DNA from: an uncultured Flavobacteriia bacterium
GTDB taxonomy: Bacteria; Bacteroidota; Bacteroidia; Flavobacteriales; Flavobacteriaceae
Length of the DNA stretch: 23,594 bases
Assembly: GCA_946482495.1 (NCBI GenBank)
Contig: CAMLRV010000012.1
Coordinates: forward strand, 1-23,594
Direction of reading: 5' to 3'
Made by a program: the position numbers and the translations under genes. The notes under the pieces are model-generated. The model saw only the letters and a program-made list of their open reading frames with translations. It was not told where the DNA came from and ran no database searches. Positions 7,334 through 15,596 of this stretch are shown in pieces; position 1 is the stretch's first letter, and each line of letters begins with the position of its first letter.

Positions 7334-9391
7334 TTATCCAATTACCGCTCCATTACTTACTCCATCCGCATCTGGATTTACGAAAACTAATTTTCCGTCA
7401 GGTGCGTTTGTCAATAAAAGCATTCCTTCACTTTCTACACCACGTAAAGCTCTTGGGGCTAAGTTGACTAAAACGGTTACTTTTTTACCAATTACTTCTT
7501 CTGGCGTAAAGTGTTCTGCAATTCCAGAAACAATAGTTCTAATATCAATTCCAGTATCTACTTTTAAAACTAATAACTTGTTGGCTTTTGGCATTTTTTC
7601 CGCTTCGATAATCGTACCAATACGTAAATCAATTTTAGCAAAATCTTCGAAAGATGTGGTTTCTTTTTGTGGTGTTACCGTTGCGTTTTCTATTTTATTT
7701 GCAGTTTTTGTCGCTTCCAATTTGTCTATTTGTTTTTGAATTTCGGCATCTTCAATTTGTGCGAATAATATTTCTGCTTGTCCAATTTTATGATTCGCAG
7801 CTAATAAATCTGATTTCGTAGCTACATCATTCCAAGAAGTGGAATTATTTTGAAGCATTTTACCTAATTTTTCAGAAGTGAAAGGTAAAAAGGGTTCGCA
7901 TAAAATTTGTAAAGCAGTCGCAATTTGAAGCGCTATATACATTTGTGTTTTCACTCGTTCTGGATTTTCTTTTACCATTTTCCATGGTTCTTCATCCGCC
8001 AAATATTTATTTCCTAAACGCGCAACGTTCATCACTTCGCCTAAAGCTTCTCTGAAACGATATCTTTCAATTGAACTTGAAATTACAGATGGATATGCTT
8101 TTAATTCGGTTAAAGTTTGGATATCAACTTCTGAAAATTCATTCGGAGTTGGAACAATTCCATCGTAATATTTATTGGTTAAAACTACTACACGATTAAT
8201 GAAGTTTCCAAAAATAGCTGCTAATTCGTTGTTATTTCTGGCTTGAAAATCTTTCCAAGTAAAATCGTTATCTTTAGTTTCAGGTGCATTTGCTGTTAAA
8301 GCATAACGTAAAACATCTTGCTTTTCAGGGAAATCTTGTAAATATTCGTGTAACCAAACGGCCCAATTTTTAGAAGTCGATAATTTATTTCCTTCTAAAT
8401 TTAAGAATTCGTTGGCTGGAACATTTTCTGGTAAAATATAACTTCCTTCTGCTTTTAACATCGCAGGGAAAATCACACAATGGAAAACAATATTGTCTTT
8501 TCCGATGAAGTGAACTAATTTTGTGCTTTCATCTTTCCAATAAGGTTCCCAATCTTTTCCTTGCTTGGCTGCCCATTCTTTAGTTGAAGAAATGTAACCA
8601 ATTGGCGCATCAAACCAAACGTATAATTTTTTTCCTTCTGCGCCTTCAACTGGAACATCAATTCCCCAATCTAAATCGCGTGTAACAGCTCTTGGTCGTA
8701 AACCATCTTCTAACCATGATTTTACTTGTCCGTATACATTTGGTTTCCAATCGTTTTTATGACCTTCAATTATCCATTCGCGTAAAAATGCATCGTATTG
8801 TTCTAAAGGTAAAAACCAGTGTTTTGTCGATTTTAAAATTGGAGTTTCTCCGGTGATTGTGCTTTTCGGATTAATTAAATCAGTTGCATTTAATGAAGAG
8901 CCACATTTTTCACATTGGTCGCCATAAGCATCTTCATTAGCACATTTCGGGCAAGTTCCAGTTACAAATCGGTCTGCTAAAAACTGATCGGCTTTAGCGT
9001 CATATAATTGTTCGGTAACTTCTTCAATAAATTTACCGTTATCATACAATTTTCTGAAAAATTCTGAAGCTGTTTTATGATGAATTTCAGCAGAAGTTCT
9101 CGAATAATTATCAAATGAAATTCCGAAATCTTCAAACGATTTTCTAATAATTCCGTCATATTTGTCAATTACTTGTTGTGGCGTAATACCTTCTTTTTTG
9201 GCTTTCATTGAAATCGCAACACCATGTTCATCACTACCACAAATGAAAGCTACATCTTTACCTTGAAGACGTAAATATCTTGAATAAATATCGGAAGGAA
9301 CATAAACACCTGCTAAATGTCCAATATGAATTGGTCCGTTTGTATAAGGCAATGCCGCTGTAATTGTATATCTTTTTGGATTTTGTAACAT
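7334..9391 (-). CDS. metG: methionyl-tRNA synthetase
   Basis: The 685-residue enzyme charges tRNA-Met. The class I signatures are HIGH at residues 22-25 and KLSTS at 336-340. The zinc-binding insert uses Cys147, Cys150, Cys160 and Cys163 (CPKC, CEKC). The anticodon-binding helical domain follows, and the C-terminal ~110 residues (from [20 protein letters not shown]) are the EMAP/Trbp111-like tRNA-binding domain that drives dimerisation in the long bacterial form. It is full length and intact. The start codon lies 19 nt after a TATTTTTG -7 box. It is probably the first gene of a unit with the HAD and CAT-like genes downstream. Confidence 0.98.
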   Translation of the reverse strand: MLQNPKRYTITAALPYTNGPIHIGHLAGVYVPSDIYSRYLRLQGKDVAFICGSDEHGVAISMKAKKEGITPQQVIDKYDGIIRKSFEDFGISFDNYSRTSAEIHHKTASEFFRKLYDNGKFIEEVTEQLYDAKADQFLADRFVTGTCPKCANEDAYGDQCEKCGSSLNATDLINPKSTITGETPILKSTKHWFLPLEQYDAFLREWIIEGHKNDWKPNVYGQVKSWLEDGLRPRAVTRDLDWGIDVPVEGAEGKKLYVWFDAPIGYISSTKEWAAKQGKDWEPYWKDESTKLVHFIGKDNIVFHCVIFPAMLKAEGSYILPENVPANEFLNLEGNKLSTSKNWAVWLHEYLQDFPEKQDVLRYALTANAPETKDNDFTWKDFQARNNNELAAIFGNFINRVVVLTNKYYDGIVPTPNEFSEVDIQTLTELKAYPSVISSSIERYRFREALGEVMNVARLGNKYLADEEPWKMVKENPERVKTQMYIALQIATALQILCEPFLPFTSEKLGKMLQNNSTSWNDVATKSDLLAANHKIGQAEILFAQIEDAEIQKQIDKLEATKTANKIENATVTPQKETTSFEDFAKIDLRIGTIIEAEKMPKANKLLVLKVDTGIDIRTIVSGIAEHFTPEEVIGKKVTVLVNLAPRALRGVESEGMLLLTNAPDGKLVFVNPDADGVSNGAVIG

Positions 9392-9410
9392 CTTGAAATA
9401 TTATTTACTG

Positions 9411-9418
9411 CAAAAATA
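9411..9418 (-). promoter_or_regulatory. -7 promoter box of metG
   Basis: TATTTTTG on the minus strand, followed by CA, ends 19 nt before the metG ATG. This predicts a leader of about 14 nt. Confidence 0.6.
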
Positions 9419-9459
9419 AGTTTTTAGTAAGTAATAGGCGAATTTATTTCTATTTTGTT

Positions 9460-9467
9460 TAAATTTG
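9460..9467 (+). promoter_or_regulatory. -7 promoter box of the LD-carboxypeptidase gene
   Basis: TAAATTTG lies 33 nt before ATG 9501. It overlaps the possible TTG start at 9465, so that start is unlikely. Confidence 0.5.
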
Positions 9468-9500
9468 AATGATACTTTTCTAATAAAAGTGTTTTTCTTA

Positions 9501-10454
9501 ATGAAAAGATATATAATACTATTTTTACTTTCTTTAATTTCATATTCACAAAACAAAATGAAAATCCCACCTTATTTGAAAAAAGGCGACACTGTTGCTA
9601 TTGTTTGTACTGCACGTAAATTTTTTCCAGAAGATGCTAAACCTGCAATTGAATTATTAGAATCTTGGGGTTTGAAAGTAAAATTGGGTAAAACAATTGG
9701 TTTAGATAGTTGTCAACTTGGTGGTTCAGATGAAGAACGTGCGGCAGATTTTCAAGAGCAATTAGATAATGATAATATTAAAGCGATTTGGTGTGCTCGT
9801 GGTGGTTATGGAACCGTTCGAATTATTGATAGGATAGATTTTTCGAAATTTAAAAAACATCCAAAATGGATAATGGGTTTTAGTGATGTAACCGTTTTGC
9901 ATAGTCATATTAATACGTTGAATGTGGCAACATTACATTCGATTATGCCATTTACTGTGCCCAAAGCTCCAGAAGAAGTGAAATTGACTTTTAAAAATGC
10001 GCTTTTTGGAGTGAAGAACACCTATGTGATTCCGTCTAAACCTTATGATAGAAAAGGAACAGCGAAAGGCGAATTAGTGGGTGGAAATTTATCTATTTTA
10101 TATAGTTTATTAGGTTCGAGATCGTCGATTGAAACAAAAGATAAAATTCTTTTTATTGAAGATTTAGATGAATATTTATATCATGTAGACAGAATGTTGT
10201 ATAACATGAAACGTAATGATTACTTTAAAAATGTGAAAGGAATTATTGTAGGAAGCATGCATGATATGCACGATAATGAAATTCCTTTCGGACAAGATGA
10301 AGTTCAAATAATTACTGAAATTGCCAAAGATTTAAATATTCCAATTGCTTTCGAATTTTGTGCTGGACATCAAAAAGACAACAGAACATTAGTTTTAGGT
10401 GCGAAAGTTTCTTTTGAAGTGAATCCTACAGAAATTAAATTAACTTTTGAATAA
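9501..10454 (+). CDS. S66-family LD-carboxypeptidase, apparently exported
   Basis: The 317-residue protein belongs to the LdcA (MEROPS S66) family, which trims the terminal D-Ala from muropeptide tetrapeptides during wall recycling. The Ser-His-Glu triad is in place: Ser128 in GFSDVT, Glu220 in FIEDLDEYLYHVDRM and His290 in CAGHQKDN; the family motif ARGGYG is at 99-104. With ATG 9501 the protein begins with a short signal-like segment, KRYIILFLLSLISYSQN, of the flavobacterial type ending in SQ. LdcA of E. coli is cytoplasmic. An internal ATG at 9558 (MKIPPYLKKGD) would give the cytoplasmic form, so the start decides the location; the -7 box at 9460-9467 allows either. It may be co-transcribed with yraN 62 bp downstream. 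Confidence 0.88.
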   Translation: MKRYIILFLLSLISYSQNKMKIPPYLKKGDTVAIVCTARKFFPEDAKPAIELLESWGLKVKLGKTIGLDSCQLGGSDEERAADFQEQLDNDNIKAIWCARGGYGTVRIIDRIDFSKFKKHPKWIMGFSDVTVLHSHINTLNVATLHSIMPFTVPKAPEEVKLTFKNALFGVKNTYVIPSKPYDRKGTAKGELVGGNLSILYSLLGSRSSIETKDKILFIEDLDEYLYHVDRMLYNMKRNDYFKNVKGIIVGSMHDMHDNEIPFGQDEVQIITEIAKDLNIPIAFEFCAGHQKDNRTLVLGAKVSFEVNPTEIKLTFE

Positions 10455-10470
10455 TAATTGGTATAACTTG

Positions 10471-10485
10471 TCCCGATTTTCGGGA
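10471..10485. terminator. small hairpin between the carboxypeptidase and YraN genes
   Basis: TCCCGA and TCGGGA arms with a TTT loop. The sequence after it is TTGATTC, not a T-tract, so it is at best a weak terminator or a processing site. Confidence 0.4.
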
Positions 10486-10516
10486 TTGATTCATCGATAA
10501 TTGACAAATTGAAGTA

Positions 10517-10882
10517 ATGGCTAAACACAACGAATTAGGAAAATTAGGAGAGGAATTAGCGGTCGATTTTCTTACTGAAAAAGGATATGAAATTTTAGAA
10601 ACTAATTGGGTTTTTCAAAAAGCCGAAATAGACATCATTGCACTCAAAAATGATGTGCTTGCGGTTGTGGAAGTGAAAACGAGAAGTAATGTTGATTTTG
10701 GTTTGCCGCAAGAATTTGTGAAGTCTAAAAAAATAAATTTATTGGTAAAGGCTATAAATGAATATGTTATCTCAAATGATCTAGATGTGGACGTACGCTT
10801 TGATATCATTGGGATTTGCGTAAATGGAAAAGAATTTGAGATTGAACATTTGGAAGAAGCCTTTTTTTATTTCGACAAATAG
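10517..10882 (+). CDS. YraN family protein (UPF0102, endonuclease-like fold)
   Basis: The 121-residue protein matches the YraN/UPF0102 family throughout: HNELGKLGEELAVDFLTEKGY at the N-terminus, then the restriction-endonuclease-like core with Glu37, Asp39 in AEIDII, and Glu52, Lys54 in VVEVKTR. The acidic-ExK arrangement is that of PD-(D/E)XK nucleases, and the family is related to Holliday-junction resolvases, but its physiological role is not settled. Length is normal. No -7 box is visible in the 62-bp gap, so it is likely read through from the carboxypeptidase gene past a weak hairpin. Confidence 0.92.
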   Translation: MAKHNELGKLGEELAVDFLTEKGYEILETNWVFQKAEIDIIALKNDVLAVVEVKTRSNVDFGLPQEFVKSKKINLLVKAINEYVISNDLDVDVRFDIIGICVNGKEFEIEHLEEAFFYFDK

Positions 10883-10906
10883 TTACAATTATAACAAAAT
10901 GTTTTT

Positions 10907-10914
10907 TATATTTG
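10907..10914 (+). promoter_or_regulatory. -7 promoter box of the ACT-domain-like gene
   Basis: TATATTTG lies 35 nt before ATG 10950. The leader between them is almost pure A/C (repeated AAACA). Confidence 0.5.
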
Positions 10915-10949
10915 TAAAATAAACAAACAAACACAAAACAAACACAAAC

Positions 10950-11606
10950 ATGAAAACAGTTGCTTCAGTAGTTGAAAAATACTTGAAAACTAAGCCATTT
11001 TTATTGAGTTCTTTGTCGGAAGGGATAATTAACTTAACATCTTTAGCGAGAATTATTATGCCCGAAATCGAAATGCATTTAGGGAAAGATATTAAGCAAG
11101 GTGCGGTGGTAATGGCTTTAAAAAGGATTTCGGAAGAGCTTGACTTTAAAATTAGTCATAGAGTTGCGAAAGTATTACAAAATCTGGGAGAAATTACGGT
11201 TCGTTCTTCGCTTACAGATTATACGTATGAAATTTCAGACACCTTATTGGAAAATCAATCGAAATTGATGTTCGAAATTAAAACAAATAAAAACTTGTTT
11301 TATACTTCTTCGCGTGGTGTAAATGAGACAAATATCGTGGTAAGTTCGGAAGTAAATTCAATTGTAGAAGAATGTTTAAAAACGGAGAAGTTATTGAGTA
11401 AGAATGAAAACTTATCTTCAATTACTGTGAAATTACCGCATGAAAACGTTTCTGTACCTGGCGTATATTATTACATTTTCCAATCATTAGCTTGGGAAGG
11501 AATTACGATTGACGAAGTAATTTCAACTAGTAATGAATTTACAATTATTGTAAATGAAAACCAAATTGACGTGGCATTTAGCGTTATCAAAGATCTAAAG
11601 AAATAA
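10950..11606 (+). CDS. protein with aspartokinase-like ACT domain, function unknown
   Basis: The 218-residue protein has no enzyme motif. The N-terminal ~105 residues are helical (LSEGIINLTSLARIIMPEIE, then GAVVMALKRISEEL), resembling a helix-turn-helix or dimerisation unit. The C-terminal ~60 residues (from SITVKLPHENVSVPGVYYYI to VAFSVIKDL) look like the regulatory ACT domain of aspartate kinase, including the VPGVYYYIFQSLAWEGITIDEVIS segment where aspartokinases bind amino acids. A free-standing ACT protein could sense an amino acid and regulate transcription or an enzyme, but the ligand is unknown. It has its own -7 box and shares a bidirectional terminator with accC. The name is an inference from pattern, not a database hit. 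Confidence 0.7.
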   Translation: MKTVASVVEKYLKTKPFLLSSLSEGIINLTSLARIIMPEIEMHLGKDIKQGAVVMALKRISEELDFKISHRVAKVLQNLGEITVRSSLTDYTYEISDTLLENQSKLMFEIKTNKNLFYTSSRGVNETNIVVSSEVNSIVEECLKTEKLLSKNENLSSITVKLPHENVSVPGVYYYIFQSLAWEGITIDEVISTSNEFTIIVNENQIDVAFSVIKDLKK

Positions 11607-11622
11607 AAAAATAAAAAGATAT

Positions 11623-11656
11623 AAAAAAAGCTGATAAAATTTTATCAGCTTTTTTT
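11623..11656. terminator. bidirectional terminator between the ACT gene and accC
   Basis: A 34-bp perfect palindrome: seven A, GCTGATAAAA, its complement and seven T. It lies between two convergent genes and is followed by T-rich sequence on both strands. Confidence 0.92.
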
Positions 11657-11662
11657 GTTTTA

Positions 11663-13015
11663 TTATTCTTCGTTTTTAGTGTCCATTACCCAACTTTCCA
11701 TAAAAGCAGTTGTGTAATTTCCAGCAACATAATCAGGATGATCCATTAATTGTCTGTGGAAAGGAATAGTTGTTTTAATTCCTTCGATATAAAACTCATC
11801 TAAAGCACGTTTCATTTTACTAATTGCTTCTTCACGAGTTTGTGCAGTTGTAATTAATTTAGCAATCATTGAATCGTAATTTGGTGGAATTGTATATCCT
11901 GCATAAACGTGAGTGTCTAGCCTAACTCCGTGTCCACCTGGCGCGTGTAAAACTGTAATTTTACCTGGTGATGGTCTGAAGTCATTATAAGGATCTTCCG
12001 CGTTGATACGACATTCAATTGAGTGTAATTGTGGGAAATAATTTTTTCCAGAAATTGGAATTCCTGCAGCTACCATAATTTGCTCACGAATTAAATCGTA
12101 GTCAATTACTTGTTCTGTAATTGGGTGTTCTACTTGGATACGAGTATTCATTTCCATGAAGTAGAAGTTTCTGTGTTTATCTACTAAAAATTCAACAGTT
12201 CCGGCACCTTCATATTGAATATATTCAGCTGCTTTTACGGCTGCTTCTCCCATTTTATTTCTTAATTCATCCGTCATGAATGGAGAAGGCGTTTCTTCTG
12301 TTAATTTTTGGTGACGACGTTGAACTGAACAATCTCTTTCTGAAAGGTGACATGCTTTACCAAATGAATCACCTACCACTTGAATTTCAATGTGACGAGG
12401 TTCTTCAATTAATTTTTCCATGTACATTCCGTCATTTCCGAAAGCTGCAGCAGCTTCTTGACGAGCACTTTCCCAAGCTTTTTCTAAATCTTCTTCTTTC
12501 CAGATGGCACGCATTCCTTTTCCACCACCACCGGCAGTAGCTTTCATCATTACTGGATATCCAATTTCTTTAGCTACTTTTTTTGCTTGATCGAAATCTT
12601 CAAGAATACCTTCAGAACCTGGTACACAAGGCACACCAGCTTCAATCATAGTAGATTTAGCAGTTGCTTTATCTCCCATTTTTTCAATCATTTCTGGAGA
12701 AGCACCAATAAATTTAATATTGTGCTCTTGACAAATTTTTGAGAATTTGGCATTTTCAGAAAGGAAACCATATCCTGGGTGAATGGCATCAGCATTTGTA
12801 ATTTCAGCTGCAGCAATGATATTAGACATTTTCAAGTAAGATAAGTTACTTGGTGCAGGTCCAATACAAACTGCTTCATCAGCAAATTTTACGTGTAAAC
12901 TTTCAGCGTCTGCAGTAGAATAAACGGCAACAGTTTTAATTCCCATTTCTCTACACGTACGAATAATACGTAGTGCAATCTCGCCTCTATTGGCAACTAA
13001 TATTTTTTTAAACAT
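11663..13015 (-). CDS. accC: acetyl-CoA carboxylase, biotin carboxylase subunit
   Basis: The 450-residue subunit carboxylates the biotin carried by AccB using ATP and bicarbonate, the first step of malonyl-CoA synthesis. It shows the N-terminal domain [20 protein letters not shown], the ATP-grasp glycine loop [21 protein letters not shown], and the catalytic [10 protein letters not shown]. Length matches E. coli AccC (449). I chose ATG 13015; the longer reading begins in the repeat-filled spacer. It follows accB by 95 bp and ends at a shared terminator. The possibility that it serves a propionyl- or methylcrotonyl-CoA carboxylase is made unlikely by the adjacent accB and fabH. Confidence 0.96.
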   Translation of the reverse strand: MFKKILVANRGEIALRIIRTCREMGIKTVAVYSTADAESLHVKFADEAVCIGPAPSNLSYLKMSNIIAAAEITNADAIHPGYGFLSENAKFSKICQEHNIKFIGASPEMIEKMGDKATAKSTMIEAGVPCVPGSEGILEDFDQAKKVAKEIGYPVMMKATAGGGGKGMRAIWKEEDLEKAWESARQEAAAAFGNDGMYMEKLIEEPRHIEIQVVGDSFGKACHLSERDCSVQRRHQKLTEETPSPFMTDELRNKMGEAAVKAAEYIQYEGAGTVEFLVDKHRNFYFMEMNTRIQVEHPITEQVIDYDLIREQIMVAAGIPISGKNYFPQLHSIECRINAEDPYNDFRPSPGKITVLHAPGGHGVRLDTHVYAGYTIPPNYDSMIAKLITTAQTREEAISKMKRALDEFYIEGIKTTIPFHRQLMDHPDYVAGNYTTAFMESWVMDTKNEE

Positions 13016-13025
13016 AATTAATTTA

Positions 13026-13057
13026 ATTAGACAATTAGACAATGTGTCAATTAGACA
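13026..13057. repeat. 8-bp tandem repeat in the accB-accC spacer
   Basis: Four 8-bp units: ATTAGACA, ATTAGACA, ATGTGTCA, ATTAGACA. It ends 10 nt upstream of the accC ATG, inside the operon. Confidence 0.85.
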
Positions 13058-13077
13058 ATTAAGGAAACTAGAAAAAT

Positions 13078-13105
13078 TTCTAACTTCTAACTTCTAACTT
13101 CTAAC
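13078..13105. repeat. 7-bp tandem repeat TTCTAAC x4 in the accB-accC spacer
   Basis: Four perfect TTCTAAC units, 5 bp past the accB stop. Together with the 8-bp array it fills most of the 95-bp spacer. Confidence 0.9.
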
Positions 13106-13110
13106 TTTAT

Positions 13111-13605
13111 TTATGATGGATCAACTAAAAATAATGGTTGGTCAAATTCAACTGGAGATGAATCATCCACTAATACTTTTACAATTTTACCTGAAACTTC
13201 AGATTCAATTTCGTTGAATAATTTCATTGCTTCCACAACACAAACTACATCACCTTTATTGATTTTGCTTCCCACTTCAACAAACATTGGTTTATCTGGA
13301 GCTGGTTTTCTGTATAATGTACCAATCATTGGCGATTTAATTGTGATATATTTTGATGTATCATCAGCTGTAGTGTCTGCAGGTGTAGCGGCAACTGGTG
13401 CAGCAGCAACTGGAGCAACTGGTGCAGCAGCTACTTGAGGAATAGCTTGTTGCATTGGAGCTTGTTGTACATAAGTAATATCTGGAGAATTTCCTTCTAA
13501 AGTAGTTCTAATTGTAATTTTTACATCACCAGTTTCTAATTTAACTTCTGCTACTCCAGAGTTAGAAACAAATTTGATTAGGTTTTGAATTTCTTTTAAA
13601 TCCAT
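13111..13605 (-). CDS. accB: acetyl-CoA carboxylase biotin carboxyl carrier protein
   Basis: The 164-residue carrier has a short N-terminal domain (residues 1-45), a flexible Ala/Pro/Val linker with Gln at about 48-78, and the C-terminal biotinyl domain (86-164) with the biotinylation site EAMKLFN, Lys128. The Met before the Lys and the hydrophobic residues around it are canonical. It carries carboxybiotin between AccC and the carboxyltransferase. The start lies 33 bp after fabH on the same strand, without a -7 box, so fabH-accB-accC are probably one transcript from the fabH promoter. Length fits the family. Confidence 0.97.
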   Translation of the reverse strand: MDLKEIQNLIKFVSNSGVAEVKLETGDVKITIRTTLEGNSPDITYVQQAPMQQAIPQVAAAPVAPVAAAPVAATPADTTADDTSKYITIKSPMIGTLYRKPAPDKPMFVEVGSKINKGDVVCVVEAMKLFNEIESEVSGKIVKVLVDDSSPVEFDQPLFLVDPS

Positions 13606-13638
13606 AATTAAGTTGTTTTTAGTTATAGTTTGTTATTG

Positions 13639-14628
13639 TTAATAAGCCCATTTTAAGTAAATAGATCCCCAAGTGAATCCACCACCAAATGCGGCAAAAA
13701 TTAAATTATCTCCTTTTTTAAATTTATCTTCGAAATCTGCTAAAAGTAATGGTAAAGTAGCAGAAGTTGTGTTTCCGTATCTGTGTATGTTTACTAATAC
13801 TTTAGATTCGTCTACATTCATTCTACTTGCAGTTGCATCAATAATTCTTTTGTTAGCTTGATGCGCAATCAACCAATTCACATCGCTGTGAGATAAATTA
13901 TTACGTTCCATAATTTTCTCACTTACGTCTGCCATTCCTGAAACCGCATGTTTGAAAACTGTTTTTCCGTCTTGAAAAACAAAATGTTGTTTGTTTTTAA
14001 CGGTTTCTTCTGAAGCAGGTAAGATAGAACCACCAGCTTCAATTTTTAAGAATTCTCTTCCGATTCCATCAGACCTTAGGATTTCATCTTGTAATCCTAA
14101 ACCTTCGTAGTTTGGTTCGAATAATGCGGCACCAGCACCATCTCCAAAGATAATACAAGTAGCACGGTCAGTATAATCAATAATAGAAGACATTTTATCT
14201 GCTCCTATTAATAATACTTTTTTATATTTTCCAGATTGAATAAAAGCAGAAGCTGTTGACATTCCGTATAAGAAACTAGAACAAGCAGCTTGCAAATCAT
14301 AAGCGAATGCATTTGTAGCGCCAATTTGTGTAGCTACATAAACACCAGTTGCTGCCACAGGCATATCTGGAGTGGTTGTTGCCATTATGATTAAGTCTAT
14401 TTCTTTTGGGTCAAGTTTCGCTTTTTCTAAGAGATTTTGAGCAGCTTTAATGGCAAGGAATGAAGTTCCTTGACCTTCTTCTTTTAAAAGCCTTCTCTCT
14501 TTTATTCCGGTTCTTGTTGTAATCCATTCATCATTTGTATCAACTAAAGTTTCTAAAACTTGATTTGATAACACGTATTCTGGTACATACGAGCCTATTG
14601 CAGTTATTGCGGCAGTAATTTTATTCAT
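13639..14628 (-). CDS. fabH: 3-oxoacyl-ACP synthase III
   Basis: The 329-residue thiolase-fold enzyme condenses acetyl-CoA (or a branched primer) with malonyl-ACP to start fatty-acid chains. The Cys-His-Asn triad is complete: Cys116 in AACSSF, His256 in AHQANKR and Asn286 in YGNTTSA. Other signatures are TRTGIKERR near 38-46 and FGDGAGAALF. Flavobacteria make iso-branched lipids, so a branched-chain primer is plausible but cannot be read here. It has its own -7 box and is separated from rpmF upstream by a terminator. plsX, which lies between rpmF and fabH in E. coli, is absent. Confidence 0.96.
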   Translation of the reverse strand: MNKITAAITAIGSYVPEYVLSNQVLETLVDTNDEWITTRTGIKERRLLKEEGQGTSFLAIKAAQNLLEKAKLDPKEIDLIIMATTTPDMPVAATGVYVATQIGATNAFAYDLQAACSSFLYGMSTASAFIQSGKYKKVLLIGADKMSSIIDYTDRATCIIFGDGAGAALFEPNYEGLGLQDEILRSDGIGREFLKIEAGGSILPASEETVKNKQHFVFQDGKTVFKHAVSGMADVSEKIMERNNLSHSDVNWLIAHQANKRIIDATASRMNVDESKVLVNIHRYGNTTSATLPLLLADFEDKFKKGDNLIFAAFGGGFTWGSIYLKWAY

Positions 14629-14647
14629 AAATAAATAATTTTCTTTG

Positions 14648-14655
14648 CAAATTTA
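14648..14655 (-). promoter_or_regulatory. -7 promoter box of fabH
   Basis: TAAATTTG (minus), followed by CA, ends 19 nt before the fabH ATG. It lies downstream of the rpmF terminator, so fabH-accB-accC form a separate unit. Confidence 0.6.
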
Positions 14656-14734
14656 TGTGCGTAAAGAGGCGAAAATTACGAAATATTTCGGAATTTTCTT
14701 AAAATACTATTATATAATTTTACTTAAAATAAAA

Positions 14735-14758
14735 AAACTCTCACGGAAGTGAGAGTTT
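14735..14758 (-). terminator. intrinsic terminator of rpmF
   Basis: Ten-bp perfect stem (AAACTCTCAC with GTGAGAGTTT) and a four-base loop. On the minus strand it is followed by a seven-T run continuing the stem and then ATTTT. Confidence 0.9.
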
Positions 14759-14777
14759 CTCATTTATTTTAATGGAA

Positions 14778-14972
14778 TTATGCCATTGCTTCAGTCTTGT
14801 CAATAACAACTTGACCTCTGTAATACATTTTACCTTCATGCCAGTAAGCTCTGTGGTATAAGTGAGCTTCACCAGTTACTACGCAAGTTGCAATTTGTTG
14901 TGCAGATGCTTTGTAGTGTGTTCTTCTTTTGTCTCTTCTAGTCGATGACTGTCTACGTTTAGGATGTGCCAT
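14778..14972 (-). CDS. rpmF: 50S ribosomal protein L32
   Basis: The 64-residue basic protein begins [20 protein letters not shown], the standard bL32 N-terminus. The zinc-ribbon cysteines of some L32 proteins are mostly absent (only one Cys, in IATCVVTGE), so it is a zinc-free form. It is the second gene after DUF177, with only 6 bp between them, the arrangement common to most bacteria. A terminator follows. Confidence 0.97.
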   Translation of the reverse strand: MAHPKRRQSSTRRDKRRTHYKASAQQIATCVVTGEAHLYHRAYWHEGKMYYRGQVVIDKTEAMA

Positions 14973-14978
14973 TTTACT

Positions 14979-15512
14979 CTATTTTTTATCCGTTAATAGT
15001 TTCTTTAAATCGTCCCATCTTGGGTCTGTTTCTTTAATCTCTTTTGTTTCAGCTGGAGAAAATTTTTCTAAATTTTGCAATGCTTCTGTTTGTAATGTTC
15101 CGTCTTTAATACCAGGATGAATCCTTTTAGTTGGAACCGATAACACAATCATTTCATAAATATATTGCGCTACATTTACTTGAAATTCATCATGAGGTAA
15201 AATGATAAATTCATCATTTTCATCATTAAATTCTTCGCCAAACCTAACAATCAATTTCATTTTTCCTTTAATAGGTAAATCAAAATCTTCATTCGTTAAA
15301 TCACAAGGCACATTTACGGTTCCATGATGCGAAAAACTCAGTTCAAGCATATTGCTTTTTTTCTCTAATATGGTCTTCACTTGGATGTCTGAATTGTTAA
15401 ATTCGTCGTAGCCAAAATGAGTAAAGAACGTATTGTTTACTTGAAACTCAAACTGGTGTTTACCCAGTTTTAGTCCTGAAAATGGGATTAAAAATTCTTT
15501 TAATATGTCCAT
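14979..15512 (-). CDS. DUF177 domain-containing protein (YceD-like)
   Basis: The 177-residue protein has the DUF177 pattern: N-terminal IPFSGLKLGKHQFEFQV, central beta-rich CDLTNEDFDLPIKGKMKLIVRFGEE, and the C-terminal VPTKRIHPGI and DPRWDDLKKLL. The family is nearly always encoded directly before rpmF and is linked to 23S rRNA accumulation or ribosome assembly in plants and E. coli; the exact mechanism is not settled. The cysteines of the zinc-containing members are absent. It is the first gene of the DUF177-rpmF unit, whose leader has two tandem -7 boxes and a hairpin. Confidence 0.93.
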   Translation of the reverse strand: MDILKEFLIPFSGLKLGKHQFEFQVNNTFFTHFGYDEFNNSDIQVKTILEKKSNMLELSFSHHGTVNVPCDLTNEDFDLPIKGKMKLIVRFGEEFNDENDEFIILPHDEFQVNVAQYIYEMIVLSVPTKRIHPGIKDGTLQTEALQNLEKFSPAETKEIKETDPRWDDLKKLLTDKK

Positions 15513-15525
15513 AATATCAGTTTTG

Positions 15526-15540
15526 CCCTTTTTGTAAGGG
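15526..15540 (-). promoter_or_regulatory. 5'-terminal hairpin in the DUF177-rpmF leader
   Basis: CCCTT and AAGGG arms with a five-base loop. From the position of the -7 box, the stem would start at or within a few bases of the 5' end of the mRNA, where it could protect the transcript or regulate translation. Confidence 0.4.
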
Positions 15541-15544
15541 TGTG

Positions 15545-15560
15545 CAAAGATACAAAAATA
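15545..15560 (-). promoter_or_regulatory. two abutting -7 promoter boxes upstream of DUF177-rpmF
   Basis: On the minus strand TATTTTTG is followed at once by TATCTTTG and then CA, so two exact TAnnTTTG boxes lie end to end, 32 and 40 nt before the ATG. Confidence 0.6.
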
Positions 15561-15596
15561 TTGTAATTACAATAATTTTCTTTGCTTTTTTTTAAA

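Noticed and set aside
7272..7739. 155-codon open frame on the plus strand
   Set aside because: It lies antisense over metG, has no -7 box or start context, and its composition is that of a reversed coding frame.
12280..12540. 86-codon plus-strand frame inside accC
   Set aside because: A shadow frame over a highly conserved accC region, with no promoter or protein-like motif.
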